Shown here in pieces: positions 1 to 9,091 of a stretch of DNA of 39,196 bases (positions are counted from its first letter, which is position 1; the number at the start of each line of letters is the position of its first letter). The stretch is from Aeromonas fluvialis (GTDB taxonomy: Bacteria > Pseudomonadota > Gammaproteobacteria > Enterobacterales > Aeromonadaceae). The stretch is taken from assembly GCF_000819885.1 (NCBI RefSeq), contig NZ_CDBO01000010.1, positions 1 through 39,196 of the forward strand, given 5' to 3'. A program made the position numbers and the translations under genes. The notes below the pieces were generated by a model, which was not told the DNA's origin, did no database searches, and worked only from the letters and a program-made list of their open reading frames with translations.

Positions 1-77
1 ATGGCGGGCTGCCCCCAAACGAATCCGAGAGGATGTTCTGGGCGGCACACAAAACCGTGGCCAATTTTTCTTGACCA

Positions 78-968
78 CTACACCATGAGCTGTTTGAGGT
101 GATGTGATTCGACATATCCAGTGACACCATACTTATCCCTGAGTGCTTGGTTCTTCATCCGTGCGATGTACTTGGGGTCACTCTCACGCTGGATCCGCTC
201 AGCCTCAAGTCGCACACTGCGGGCTTTCTGCTCGGCTTTAAAACGTTCTTCATCTGCGGCCTTCTGAGCGGCGATCTCGCGTTGTTTCTGTTGCGCAAGC
301 TCGTTTCGTTGCTCCTGTTCCGCTTTCCCTTTTTGGTCGAACTGCTCTTGGGAGAGTTCGCCGGTCAAGAAGCACAGCAAGGCATTCAACCCCCTGTTCA
401 AGAGAAATTGTCTGTTTGCTGCTGATATCGTCGCGCCTTGTCCGGCAGCGACAAGGAGGCTGTACAACCTGGCTCCGCCCGTGATCGCACTGGTGATATC
501 ATCCACCCAGAATTGTCTGGCCAGTTCATGCGGGGGGAGGGACACAGAATTCTGGCCATCGGCCAGACCATTTTTGATCCGAAATTGCTGCAGGTAATCC
601 CAAGTGGGATTTTGACTGGTCTTCTCTATATTAGCTTTGTCGTCTCGCGGAGCAGCCAAGGGCTTTGTGATTGAGGGTTGGTAGCGATGCACAATCTTTC
701 GTCCCTTATAGTAAAGAGATTTAGAACGGCGCTGCTCCTGTTCTACCGCAGATTGGCGTCTGAACTCAGGGAGAGTCATATCGCCGTTGATAAAGCCTCT
801 CAAGGCGTTGAGATCGTAGCTGGCTAGAATGTCGTAGCGGGGCGAAGTCAGAGGCTCATTCCTGAATATGGCTACGAGCAAACTATGGAGGTTATCGCCT
901 ATCGATAGGGCAGCAGGAATGTCATCGACACCGTAATAAGTTGCGAGATCCATAGGCGAGATAGACAT
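78..968 (-). CDS. Hypothetical protein with internal duplication and coiled coil
   Basis: I recognise no family. The 296-residue product contains two copies of one domain, at about residues 7-80 and 148-222. Both copies carry a VDDI motif, then an SLLVA block, then an LNAL block, and end in AEQEQR or VEQEQR. After the second copy, residues about 212-262 are rich in Q, K, E, R and A and should form a charged coiled coil. The tail includes DPKYIARM and a YGVTGYVESHH stretch. No signal peptide or membrane segment is visible, so it is probably cytoplasmic. I chose the ATG at 966-968 because AAGGAG lies a few bases upstream; an in-frame start at 1031 has no such site. It lies in the island segment and is more AT-rich than the core genes to the right. 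The function is unknown; a structural or partner-binding role is only a guess. Confidence 0.72.
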   Translation of the reverse strand: MSISPMDLATYYGVDDIPAALSIGDNLHSLLVAIFRNEPLTSPRYDILASYDLNALRGFINGDMTLPEFRRQSAVEQEQRRSKSLYYKGRKIVHRYQPSITKPLAAPRDDKANIEKTSQNPTWDYLQQFRIKNGLADGQNSVSLPPHELARQFWVDDITSAITGGARLYSLLVAAGQGATISAANRQFLLNRGLNALLCFLTGELSQEQFDQKGKAEQEQRNELAQQKQREIAAQKAADEERFKAEQKARSVRLEAERIQRESDPKYIARMKNQALRDKYGVTGYVESHHLKQLMV

Positions 969-1076
969 CGAGCACACTCCTTGTGCAAAAAAAGAATTAG
1001 TACAATAGCGCCGCTGGCTTTTTACCTGCAATGGGTGACTTCAATTTCATCGCTGCGAATCCCCCAGTATTCCTCT

Positions 1077-1106
1077 ATACCCCAAGAGCTTCAAACTGAG
1101 GGGTAT
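1077..1106. other. Inverted repeat between two island genes
   Basis: ATACCCC (1077-1083) and GGGGTAT (1100-1106) are perfect inverted arms around a 16-base loop. They lie in the gap between the NERD-domain gene and the coiled-coil gene, both on the minus strand. There is no T-run on either side, so a terminator is unlikely. An operator or an mRNA hairpin is possible. Confidence 0.35.
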
Positions 1107-1165
1107 TCAAGGGTGGAGGGATAAGTTTGCTGACTGATGGCGTATCAGTTGGCAATCAAGCCCTG

Positions 1166-2074
1166 TTAGCCTGCCTTGGCGACGTCCCGTACTTTTTGCT
1201 CTACTTGGTGTGCGATGGCCTGAATCTGAGCCAGTTCTAGTGAGCCTGCCCTAAATTGGGGGAGTTGCTTGGGGAGTGCAGCGGAACTGACGATGTAGGG
1301 GAAGGTGATCTTCTGGCGTAAATCCACAAACCAGCCAGGCAGAACCAGAACGCCACCTACCGGGACTTCGGTCCCAGTTGCACTGTTGAGCCAGTTACGC
1401 ACTGTGGTGACGTTACGGCGGACCTGTTCGAGCGGCGCTTTTTCAACATGGTTTGGGAAGTGAAGCGCATCATTTTCGACCCGCACCTTGAATTGTTTTT
1501 CTCCATTGTTGATGGGTTTGGATCGGCCTTTAGTCTCGATGACAAAGACCCCGTTAGGGCAGATGATCAAATGGTCGATATTGAATCCATCAAACGGGAT
1601 ATCGTGGTAAACCCGATAGGGGTGCTGTGGGGGCCTAACGATTTGGTCCAACTCCTGACCAACTGCCAGTTCACAGGAATAACCCAGCTTGAGGTGCTGA
1701 ACCTTGTTGGCCATTTTGTAAGTTTTGGTTGTGCCATAGATAAAGATACCCAGCATCACGATCCCGGAAATCAGCATCACAGTCGTGCTCATAGCCCTCT
1801 TATCGATATAGCTCTGTAACAAGAGGTAGAACCCGATCATCATCAGGGTCAATGGCGTGAATAGCATTTGGGAAAAGAGATCTATTTGTAGGTCTTGGAT
1901 TTGCTGTTGCAGGGTGTGACCCGCTGGCCTGAGCAGGTCGGCGGTCAACGGGCTGACCCTATGTGAGCGAAGCCTTTTTCTTATTAACAAGATGATCCCG
2001 ACAGATAAGAAAATCGGGCCCAAGAACAAGCCAGAAGTTGCCAGAATAGATACCGCGAGCGACGAGAATTCCAT
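1166..2074 (-). CDS. Membrane-anchored NERD-domain protein
   Basis: The N-terminal part has hydrophobic helices at about residues 7-31, 72-88 and 96-113. A NERD (nuclease-related) domain follows from about residue 130. Its expected core is visible: a glutamate in LGYSCELAVG (E135), then FNIDHLII (D167), then GVFVIETKG (E180 and K182). This is the E...D...ExK layout of PD-(D/E)XK-like nucleases. NERD proteins are widespread, often on mobile elements, and their substrates are poorly known; nuclease activity is inferred from the fold. The frame stays open to 2368, but the upstream extension is Cys-rich and unlike a real N-terminus. I therefore start at the ATG at 2072-2074, just before the first membrane helix. 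The ribosome site there is weak. It follows the Fic gene on the same strand after about 275 bases. Confidence 0.75.
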   Translation of the reverse strand: MEFSSLAVSILATSGLFLGPIFLSVGIILLIRKRLRSHRVSPLTADLLRPAGHTLQQQIQDLQIDLFSQMLFTPLTLMMIGFYLLLQSYIDKRAMSTTVMLISGIVMLGIFIYGTTKTYKMANKVQHLKLGYSCELAVGQELDQIVRPPQHPYRVYHDIPFDGFNIDHLIICPNGVFVIETKGRSKPINNGEKQFKVRVENDALHFPNHVEKAPLEQVRRNVTTVRNWLNSATGTEVPVGGVLVLPGWFVDLRQKITFPYIVSSAALPKQLPQFRAGSLELAQIQAIAHQVEQKVRDVAKAG

Positions 2075-2349
2075 TTCATGCGTCTTTTGGGGATGTGGTG
2101 CGGACAGGTTAGCTGACCTGTAAGAGTCTATCCATAAGAATGTGGAGCAAGTAACACAGTAGTTTCTATCCCCAATGGAGATCTTACACCTTATGGTGTT
2201 AGTGAGACACAACAGAGAGTTACAGCACCCCCTTTGTGCGCAAATGGGGTTCGTTGCGCTTGGGTTTACTTGGCTGGTTGTATGTTTACTGATGCGACCC
2301 GGAAGCTGGGCGGCTGTAGTAACACACTCGGTGGCCTTAGCAAGCTGTC

Positions 2350-3357
2350 CTATGACAACACTTCCCAATGCCCACCCTTGCGCGGACCAACAAAGCGTAA
2401 TCGTCCCGCCTTAACCAACGCCGCCGCCGCTCGCTCCACCGTACTGGTCGATCTGCCTACCCGCTCGGCTACTTGTTTAAGGGTCAAGGTCGGCTCAGCC
2501 ACCAAGATAGCCAACACCGCGTCCGGCGTTTTTACCCGCATTTCTACCGGCGTTTCTACCCGCGTTTTTTCCAACCGTGTGAACTGTGATGCCGGTTGCG
2601 CGGCAATCGCCTCGGTCAACGCATCTCGCAGCGCCTCTAGCAGAAACAGAATAAAATCGGTGCAGTCACTCAGCCTGTCGGCCTGACTTAATTGGTGGTA
2701 GTAGTGCTCTTGGCGCTCTTTGATGATCGCTTCCACCGGCAGGAAGGCCAACACTGGTTGCCAACTGCTCAGGATCACCGTTTGCCACAAGCGTCCGATA
2801 CGGCCATTTCCATCGGAAAAGGGGTGGATAAACTCCAACTCGTAGTGCAAGGCACAAGAGGCAATCAAGGGATGGGCTTCTGTTTCTGCCAACCATTGCA
2901 TCAGTTGTTCCATCAGGCGTGGAACCTGAGTCGCGGGGGGAGCCATATGCACTAATTGCTCACCCCGATAGATGCCGACCCCACTGCTACGCCATTGTCC
3001 TGCATCGTCGCATAATCCGTGCATCAAGCGTCCATGGGCCCTGAGCAAATCCTCAGAAGAGGTAGGTGCCCAAGTCGACATTGCTTCATAAGCGGCAAAC
3101 GCATTGCGCACCTCCTGGATCTCACGGGGCAGACCCAACACAGGTTTGCCGTCGATCACTGCCGTGACTTGATCCAGGCTCAGGGTGTTGTGCTCGATAG
3201 CCAGGGATGCCTGGATGGTGCGGATCCGGTTTTCCCGGCGCAGCATGGGCACTTGCGAGCTCTGCGTCGAGCGCCATTGCCCCACCAATTCTGCGATCTC
3301 CGCCACCCGGCTCAACATGGCGTGGGTCAGGGTGAAGGGAGGGGAATAGGCTGCCAT
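2350..3357 (-). CDS. Fic family protein with C-terminal winged helix
   Basis: The 335-residue protein has the full Fic active-site motif HPFSDGNGR at residues 178-186, including the catalytic His178. Most such enzymes transfer AMP from ATP to a protein hydroxyl. An N-terminal SLAIEHN segment (51-57) matches the class II inhibitory helix, whose glutamate (E55) blocks productive ATP binding. The residue after the glutamate is His rather than the usual Gly or Asn. The C-terminal part (278-335) looks like a winged helix-turn-helix (LTLKQVAERVGRSTSTVERA), joined by a linker of four-residue repeats around TRVETPVEMRVKTP. The start at 3355-3357 has GGAG upstream; the frame is open to 3522 but that extension lacks a good ribosome site. 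It is the gene nearest the tRNA-Leu remnant and is probably island cargo. The target is unknown. Confidence 0.88.
   Translation of the reverse strand: MAAYSPPFTLTHAMLSRVAEIAELVGQWRSTQSSQVPMLRRENRIRTIQASLAIEHNTLSLDQVTAVIDGKPVLGLPREIQEVRNAFAAYEAMSTWAPTSSEDLLRAHGRLMHGLCDDAGQWRSSGVGIYRGEQLVHMAPPATQVPRLMEQLMQWLAETEAHPLIASCALHYELEFIHPFSDGNGRIGRLWQTVILSSWQPVLAFLPVEAIIKERQEHYYHQLSQADRLSDCTDFILFLLEALRDALTEAIAAQPASQFTRLEKTRVETPVEMRVKTPDAVLAILVAEPTLTLKQVAERVGRSTSTVERAAAALVKAGRLRFVGPRKGGHWEVLS
2526..2572 (-). repeat. 12-bp tandem repeat in the Fic linker
   Basis: Nearly four copies of a 12-base unit of the form GCGTTTCTACCC lie in tandem at 2526, 2538, 2550 and 2562, with few substitutions. The period is a multiple of three, so copy-number change would keep the Fic frame and only alter linker length by four residues per unit. 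The encoded pattern is KTRV/ETPV/EMRV/KTPD. Confidence 0.7.
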
Positions 3358-3564
3358 GGGGGACTCCGACTGAAACGATTGCAAATGCGAAGGCTCAGAG
3401 ATTATCAGATCGGGGGCAAGACCAACACGGCGGCGTATCTTTGCGAATTCTGTGATAAGCGGTATGCGATGTTCTATGACAGGGTGCGATTTGTTGCGAA
3501 CTTGCGGTGTTACTCGCTCCATCTACTTGCTATTACATGTTATAAGATTCAAACGGAGCTGCTC

Positions 3565-3620
3565 GATTTAAAATCCCTCGACGTTCGCGTCGTGCCGGTT
3601 CGATTCCGGCCTCGACACCA
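3565..3620 (+). pseudogene. 3' fragment of tRNA-Leu(UAA), probable island attachment site
   Basis: This matches the 3' part of a tRNA-Leu from the anticodon loop (TTTAAAA, anticodon TAA) to the terminal CCA. It includes the variable arm (CTCGACGTTCGCGTCG) and a perfect T-arm, GCCGG-TTCGATT-CCGGC. Nothing 5' of 3565 resembles the D-arm or acceptor 5' strand, so it cannot be a working tRNA. The acceptor reads CCTCGACACCA where CCTCGGCACCA would be expected, which fits drift. Tyrosine-type integrases often recombine inside tRNA genes near the anticodon loop and leave such a displaced end. The usual tRNA terminator follows just downstream (3654-3679). That suggests the native chromosome lies to the right and the island to the left. 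Confidence 0.85.
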
Positions 3621-3653
3621 GTTATGGAATGAATAAATCAAAGAGTTACGAAA

Positions 3654-3679
3654 GGGCACTAGAAATAGTGGCCTTTTTT
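3654..3679 (+). terminator. Rho-independent terminator of the former tRNA-Leu
   Basis: GGGCACTA and TAGTGGCC form an eight-base stem with one mismatch around a GAAA loop, followed by TTTTTT. It lies 33 bases after the CCA of the tRNA-Leu fragment, the normal place for a tRNA terminator. Confidence 0.7.
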
Positions 3680-3779
3680 GTTTTTCCGAAATGTGGTGAT
3701 TTCAAACAACAACCTGTTTCGCCAGCGTACTGGGCGCTTTGTCGGAAATAGATGTTGTTAAATAAATGACAGAAAGAGA

Positions 3780-3801
3780 AAAGCCCCGCGAGCGGGGCCT
3801 G
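3780..3801 (-). terminator. Rho-independent terminator of the DUF3606 gene
   Basis: GCCCCGC and GCGGGGC form a seven-base GC stem around GAG. Read on the minus strand it is followed by TTTTC. It sits just after the stop of the small DUF3606 gene. Confidence 0.75.
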
Positions 3802-3822
3802 GTCTGTGACGGGGAGGCGCCC

Positions 3823-3999
3823 TCACTTCTTGAGGTGTTTTCTGATCGCCTTGCCTGAGGTGCCGACTGCTTTGACCGCCCGTTTCAGTTGGACTTCGGT
3901 GCACTCGAACATTTTGATCCACTGCTTCATCTCATAGGGATCGTTGACATTGATCTTCTTGGCATCGAACGGGTGAGCGATCGCATTGCTGTCAGGCAT
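3823..3999 (-). CDS. DUF3606 domain small protein
   Basis: This 58-residue protein has the DUF3606 pattern: INVNDPYEMKQWIKMF, then EVQLKRAVKAVGTSGKAIRKHL at the C-terminus. DUF3606 proteins are short, basic and of unknown function; the two-helix pattern with a conserved VG may bind nucleic acid, but this is not shown. I start at the ATG at 3997-3999 because GAGG lies eight bases upstream; the frame extends to 4074 without a better site. It is the first core gene beyond the island boundary and has its own terminator. Confidence 0.75.
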   Translation of the reverse strand: MPDSNAIAHPFDAKKINVNDPYEMKQWIKMFECTEVQLKRAVKAVGTSGKAIRKHLKK

Positions 4000-4247
4000 A
4001 CAAACCTCAACTTGTTGAAATAGCTGGCGAGAAAGACGTTTCTGCCTGAGCGCCATCATCCTCTCAATTGGCAAGGGGCAAGGTGACGGGGTTCACACAA
4101 CCTTGTGTCCTGATGCACGCCAGCAGGTTTGCATTGCTGATCTGTGAGCAACCACCACTTATTCGTTCGCGCCTGATGGGCTGTGACCCGGGTGGCGCGA
4201 ACGATGGGGGGCTGAGCGCTTGGTGGGTCAACAGAACTGGCGGGCTA

Positions 4248-4979
4248 TCAAGCCTCTGCCAGCGCCCGTATTTCCAGCCGCTGCTCGCCGGGGCGGCAGA
4301 CCAGCACCGAGCCTTGCTCGAACCAGTCTCCCAGCACGATGCGGCGGGCGGGCTGGCCATCAAGGGTGAAGTCGTGGATGGCGGGTCTGTGGGTGTGGCC
4401 GTGGATCATCATCCGGCAGTCGTGGGCGCGCAGGGTGTCGTCCACCGCCGCTGGCGTCACATCCATGATGATCTGGCTCTTGTGGGCATTTTCCATCTGG
4501 CTTTGGCCGCGCATCTTGCAGGCGATGGCCTGACGGCGGGCGAGCGGCAGCCGCAAAAAGAGCCAGCGCAGCCATTTAAGCTGGGTGATGCGGCGAAACT
4601 TCTGATACCCCTCATCCAGGGTACAGAGCAGATCGCCATGGCTCAGCACTACCCGTTCCCCATAGAGGTCGATCACGCAAGGATCTCCCAGCAGGGTCAT
4701 GCCCGCGCGCTTGGCAAACTGCTGGCCCAGCAGAAAGTCGCGGTTGCCGTGGATAAAGTAGATGGGCATGTTCTGCTGGCTCAGGGCCAAGAAGGCATCG
4801 GCCATCTGCTGATGGAGCTGATTGGGGTCATCATCGCCAATCCAGAATTCGAAGAGATCCCCCAGCACATAGAGGGCATCGGCGCCGGGGGCGTCGTGCT
4901 CGAGAAAGCGCACCAGTGCCGCGGTCATATCGGGCCGCTGGGCAGAGAGGTGAATGTCACTGATAAAGAGGGTGCTCAT
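4248..4979 (-). CDS. lpxH: UDP-2,3-diacylglucosamine diphosphatase LpxH
   Basis: LpxH cleaves UDP-2,3-diacylglucosamine to lipid X and UMP, the fourth step of lipid A synthesis, at the inner face of the cytoplasmic membrane. All calcineurin-type metallophosphatase motifs are present: FISDIHLS near the N-terminus, GDLFEFWIGDD, GNRDFLLG, LSHGD and HGHTHRP. The 243-residue length matches the E. coli enzyme (240). The start at 4977-4979 overlaps the TGA of the upstream DUF4269 gene in ATGA, so translation is probably coupled. It is the last gene of the ppiB-DUF4269-lpxH set. Confidence 0.95.
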   Translation of the reverse strand: MSTLFISDIHLSAQRPDMTAALVRFLEHDAPGADALYVLGDLFEFWIGDDDPNQLHQQMADAFLALSQQNMPIYFIHGNRDFLLGQQFAKRAGMTLLGDPCVIDLYGERVVLSHGDLLCTLDEGYQKFRRITQLKWLRWLFLRLPLARRQAIACKMRGQSQMENAHKSQIIMDVTPAAVDDTLRAHDCRMMIHGHTHRPAIHDFTLDGQPARRIVLGDWFEQGSVLVCRPGEQRLEIRALAEA

Positions 4980-5791
4980 GATGTGGGGGTCGGGCTCGCG
5001 GTCGAAACAGGGCAAACAGGGGTGGCAGAGATAGTAGAAACAACAGGGGACGAATATTGCGCTGCGGGCGCCATCGCCGCCGCGTCAGTGGATGTATGAA
5101 TATCGTCACGGGATGGGGGTTGCCATGACAGCTCGGCCAGATTGCGCCCCTCCTGCGTCAGCAGGGCGGTATAAGGATCGCCTGCCAGCCCCAGCAACCG
5201 GCACATGGCCGCTTCCCCTTTCAATCCCTCTTCAAGGCGCAGGCGCAGCACTTCGTGATAGAAGGCATCGCCAAAGCGCTCGAGCAGGGCCGCCATCAGG
5301 GTGAGGTGGCGCCAGCCGTTCAGCGTCTCGATGGGAGCTGGGGTGACATAGAGCTCCAGCGGCCAGCTGGCCTCGCTCTTATCGCAACCGCTGTCGGCAC
5401 TCTTCTGCTCGAGACAGGAAAAGGTGCGCTCCAGCAGCCAGATATTGTCGCCCTTGTCGCTCGCCTGCCAGCGCTCTTTGTTAGGGAGTGCCGCAAGCAT
5501 TGCGGCAAACACCGCCGGATCGGGATGCTGGCAGAGAATATCGAGATCGCTGCCCGGCCGATCCAGCCCGATGGCCAGCGTGCTCACCAGCGCCATATCG
5601 ACGCACTGCGCTGTAAGCTCGTCCCACACACCGGCCGTGAGCAGGGCGTGGGCCGAACGCTGGCGCGAATTGCCGTGAGCCAGATAGTCGAGGCGGCGCC
5701 AGTTTGGGCTAGCGCTGGGGGAGGCAGATGGAAAAACTGCGGCCGGGGCCGCAGTTTCATCGGTGCCGAGTCGGCAGAGATCAGTCAGCAA
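4976..5791 (-). CDS. DUF4269 domain nucleotidyltransferase-like protein
   Basis: The protein shows the DUF4269 pattern: [16 protein letters not shown], then [19 protein letters not shown]. The SDLDI segment resembles the metal-binding acidic pair of nucleotidyltransferase folds. No substrate is known for the family. It overlaps ppiB at its 5' end and lpxH at its 3' end. The start appears to be TTG at 5789-5791: AAGGTGA lies a few bases upstream, inside the last codons of ppiB, and there is no ATG near the domain start. The last 40 or so residues are a low-complexity S/T/P/A-rich tail, outside the domain and probably disordered. Confidence 0.7.
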   Translation of the reverse strand: MLTDLCRLGTDETAAPAAVFPSASPSASPNWRRLDYLAHGNSRQRSAHALLTAGVWDELTAQCVDMALVSTLAIGLDRPGSDLDILCQHPDPAVFAAMLAALPNKERWQASDKGDNIWLLERTFSCLEQKSADSGCDKSEASWPLELYVTPAPIETLNGWRHLTLMAALLERFGDAFYHEVLRLRLEEGLKGEAAMCRLLGLAGDPYTALLTQEGRNLAELSWQPPSRDDIHTSTDAAAMAPAAQYSSPVVSTISATPVCPVSTASPTPTS

Positions 5792-6278
5792 GGGTCACCT
5801 TGGTGATCACTACATCTTCGGTCGGCACGTCTTGATGCATACGGCCGTAGTTACCGGTCTTGACGCCCTTGATATTGTTGACCACGTCCATACCGGCGGT
5901 CACTTCGCCGAACACGCAGTAGCCAAAGCCCTGGGTGGTGGCAGATTTGAAGTCGAGGAAGTCGTTGTTGTTCACGTTGATGAAGAACTGGGCGCTGGCA
6001 GAGTGCGGCTCCATGGTGCGGGCCATGGCGATGGTGCCGATCTTGTTGGAGAGACCGTTTGCCGCTTCGTTCTTGATGGAGGCACGGGTGTCTTTCTCTT
6101 CAAAGCCGGGGGCATAGCCGCCGCCCTGGATCATGAAGCCGTCGATAACGCGATGGAAAATAGTGTTGTCGTAGTGACCGTCACGGCAGTATTGCAGGAA
6201 GTTGGCTACGGTTTCCGGGGCTTTTTCAGCATTCAGGGTGAGGGTGATGTCGCCGTGATTGGTGTGCAGAGTGACCAT
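5781..6278 (-). CDS. ppiB: Peptidyl-prolyl cis-trans isomerase B (cyclophilin)
   Basis: This is a cytoplasmic cyclophilin of 165 residues that interconverts cis and trans X-Pro bonds. The family signature is clear: [14 protein letters not shown], then [18 protein letters not shown] and [15 protein letters not shown]. The active-site Arg is in FHRV. The start at 6276-6278 has AAAGGA upstream and matches the usual N-terminus [11 protein letters not shown]; a longer frame to 6371 is not needed. It is divergent from cysS, as in related genomes, and the DUF4269 gene and lpxH follow with overlaps. Confidence 0.95.
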   Translation of the reverse strand: MVTLHTNHGDITLTLNAEKAPETVANFLQYCRDGHYDNTIFHRVIDGFMIQGGGYAPGFEEKDTRASIKNEAANGLSNKIGTIAMARTMEPHSASAQFFINVNNNDFLDFKSATTQGFGYCVFGEVTAGMDVVNNIKGVKTGNYGRMHQDVPTEDVVITKVTLAD

Positions 6279-6473
6279 GATATGTCCTTTCATTTGATGC
6301 GGGCGACGAAGTGCCCGCAGGTGTATGGCATAAAGTGGTGGCAATTCTAGCCCATCAAGGGGCTGGGGCATAGTGTTGCAGAAAGTGCTGCAAAGCCCGT
6401 ATCAATGGCCAGAACATAGGCGGCAGGCGGGGTTGGCCCTCTTTTCTGCCTCGTTTTCTGCCCCTGAACGGGG

Positions 6474-6479
6474 TATTAT
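6474..6479 (+). promoter_or_regulatory. Possible -10 element of the cysS promoter
   Basis: TATTAT lies 35 bases before the cysS start in the divergent ppiB-cysS gap. No good -35 hexamer stands 16-18 bases upstream, so the call is weak. Confidence 0.3.
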
Positions 6480-6514
6480 GACTGACCATTTTACTCACAG
6501 GCAGTGGTTATAAG

Positions 6515-7891
<1,377 letters not shown>

Positions 7892-7936
7892 GGCCGGTTG
7901 GCCTTGTTGGCGTCTGGTGCCAACAGGTTGAGCCAA

Positions 7937-7971
7937 TAAAAAAACCGCAGCCCTTGGGCTGCGGTTTTTTT
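7937..7971 (+). terminator. Rho-independent terminator after cysS
   Basis: CCGCAGCCC and GGGCTGCGG form a nine-base stem around TT, with an A-run before and seven Ts after, so it could stop transcription from both sides. Confidence 0.9.
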
Positions 7972-8011
7972 GTGGTCTGCCGGAGGGCTGACACCTTCCC
8001 TCTCTCCTGAT

Positions 8012-8032
8012 TGGCATGGCGAAGCCATGCCA
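8012..8032. repeat. Perfect palindromic hairpin
   Basis: TGGCATGGC and GCCATGCCA form a nine-base stem around GAA. It begins the repeat-rich stretch between cysS and the next small gene. There is no T-run. Confidence 0.5.
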
Positions 8033-8110
8033 TTTAGGCTGGCGATATTCCACCATGCAAAGACGTTACCGACCCCCTCACCCTAGCCCTCTCCCGCAGG
8101 GGGAGGGGAT

Positions 8111-8149
8111 GGTTACCGCGGACGATTACGCTTCGCTAATCGACCCTAC
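8111..8149. repeat. 39-bp intergenic repeat, copy 1
   Basis: This copy is identical over 39 bases to 8777-8815. It contains CGATTACGCTTCGCTAATCG, an interrupted palindrome. It is preceded by a CCCTCTCCCGCAGGGGGAG-like hairpin, of a kind often found dispersed between bacterial genes. The two copies bracket a small unknown gene. Confidence 0.8.
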
Positions 8150-8178
8150 ACGCATATTGCACCCTACGTGCATATTGT
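8143..8178. repeat. 18-bp tandem repeat, two copies
   Basis: ACCCTACACGCATATTGC (8143-8160) is followed at once by ACCCTACGTGCATATTGT (8161-8178); they differ at three positions. The first unit overlaps the end of the 39-bp repeat. Confidence 0.6.
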
Positions 8179-8250
8179 CCCCAACATCTCGCCCGAATGG
8201 GAGGGCGCGACCCTCCGGTTGCTTGGTGTCCCACCCCCCTGGATGCTAGG

Positions 8251-8595
8251 ATGCCCAACCGTTTTCTTATCCAACCCTTATCAGTTATGGCAAACCGGCT
8301 CGTCGACAGTAAAAACAGCATCACTCGGGCAGGGCGCTGGCTTGCAACGCGCGGGGCCGCGCTCTTTGCCGAGCTCTCGGAGTTTCAGCAGCGCATCTGG
8401 GTGGTCAGCATCGTGAACGACACCTACACGGATACCTTTATCGTCAATGAAGGCAGCTTCGAGGAGCCCATGCAGTGGATGCGGCGCAAGCAGTACAACG
8501 CCGATATGTTGCAGCGGGTCGATGCCATGCAGCGATCCCAGGTGATCCAGTTCGAGTTGGGTGACACCCGCCATCGCCTGATGCGGGTCAAATAA
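8251..8595 (+). CDS. Small hypothetical protein
   Basis: I do not recognise this protein. The reading frame is open for 114 codons from 8251 and contains a plausible folded core (FAELSEFQQRIWVVSIVND, then FIVNEGSFEEPMQWMRRKQYN, then VIQFELGDTRHRLMRVK). The composition is mixed and charged, with no signal peptide or membrane helix. The start is uncertain: the ATG at 8251 has a purine-rich GGATGCTAGG just upstream, while another at 8287 lacks a ribosome site but sits closer to the conserved-looking part. It stands alone among intergenic repeats, with no operon partner. Confidence 0.5.
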   Translation: MPNRFLIQPLSVMANRLVDSKNSITRAGRWLATRGAALFAELSEFQQRIWVVSIVNDTYTDTFIVNEGSFEEPMQWMRRKQYNADMLQRVDAMQRSQVIQFELGDTRHRLMRVK

Positions 8596-9091
8596 CCCTG
8601 AGCATGCCCGGTGGCGACGGGCGTTGAGCCAAACGGCATCGCCATCCGGCCAGTGGCCCGTCCCCCAGGGTGCAATGAACGAAGTGAAGTCCGCCTCTAT
8701 TAGACATGGGTTGGATTGCGGAGCAACAGGCTTTGCCGATGACGCCATGTGCCTCACCCGCATGGGGAGAGGGGAGGGTTACCGCGGACGATTACGCTTC
8801 GCTAATCGACCCTACGCTAAAGTCGCTACCGCCCCTGACTCTCGCTACCAGATTGCGCCGTTGACCATTGATCTCGGAAAAGGGGTCAACAGACGCCCAT
8901 CGCCATATTACGGAGCCAGAGTGGTCTTATCTATGGTTTTGATGAGCTAACTATCAGAAAAGAGTGATTTTTTGCGCTGGCACAAACTTTTATTAATTGG
9001 CGATTAGTTGTTGGTTGCCGGGCTTGGTCGTGGCAGGGCGGTGGGGTGATGCCGCGAGAGGAGTGCAAACGGTAAAAAGAGGGGAGTGCAA
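8596..9091. other. Long intergenic stretch with dispersed repeats
   Basis: I see no convincing gene here. The stretch holds GGTGCAATGAACGAAGTGAAG, which looks like part of a dispersed intergenic element, then the second 39-bp repeat (8777-8815), then sequence with no recognisable feature, and ends in the 23-bp tandem repeat at 9061-9102. Short open frames on both strands have no ribosome site or domain. Confidence 0.5.
8777..8815. repeat. 39-bp intergenic repeat, copy 2
   Basis: Identical to 8111-8149 and in the same orientation, 666 bases further on. It is preceded by a similar G-rich GGGGAGAGGGGAG block, so the shared element is slightly longer but imperfect. Confidence 0.8.

Noticed and set aside
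3..74. Possible C-terminal end of a plus-strand gene at the left edge
   Set aside because: All three plus-strand frames are open over this short stretch, so 24 codons prove nothing.
2228..2249. Hairpin CCCC-TTTG/CAAA-GGGG after the Fic gene as a terminator
   Set aside because: The stem is broken by a bulge and no T-run follows on either strand.
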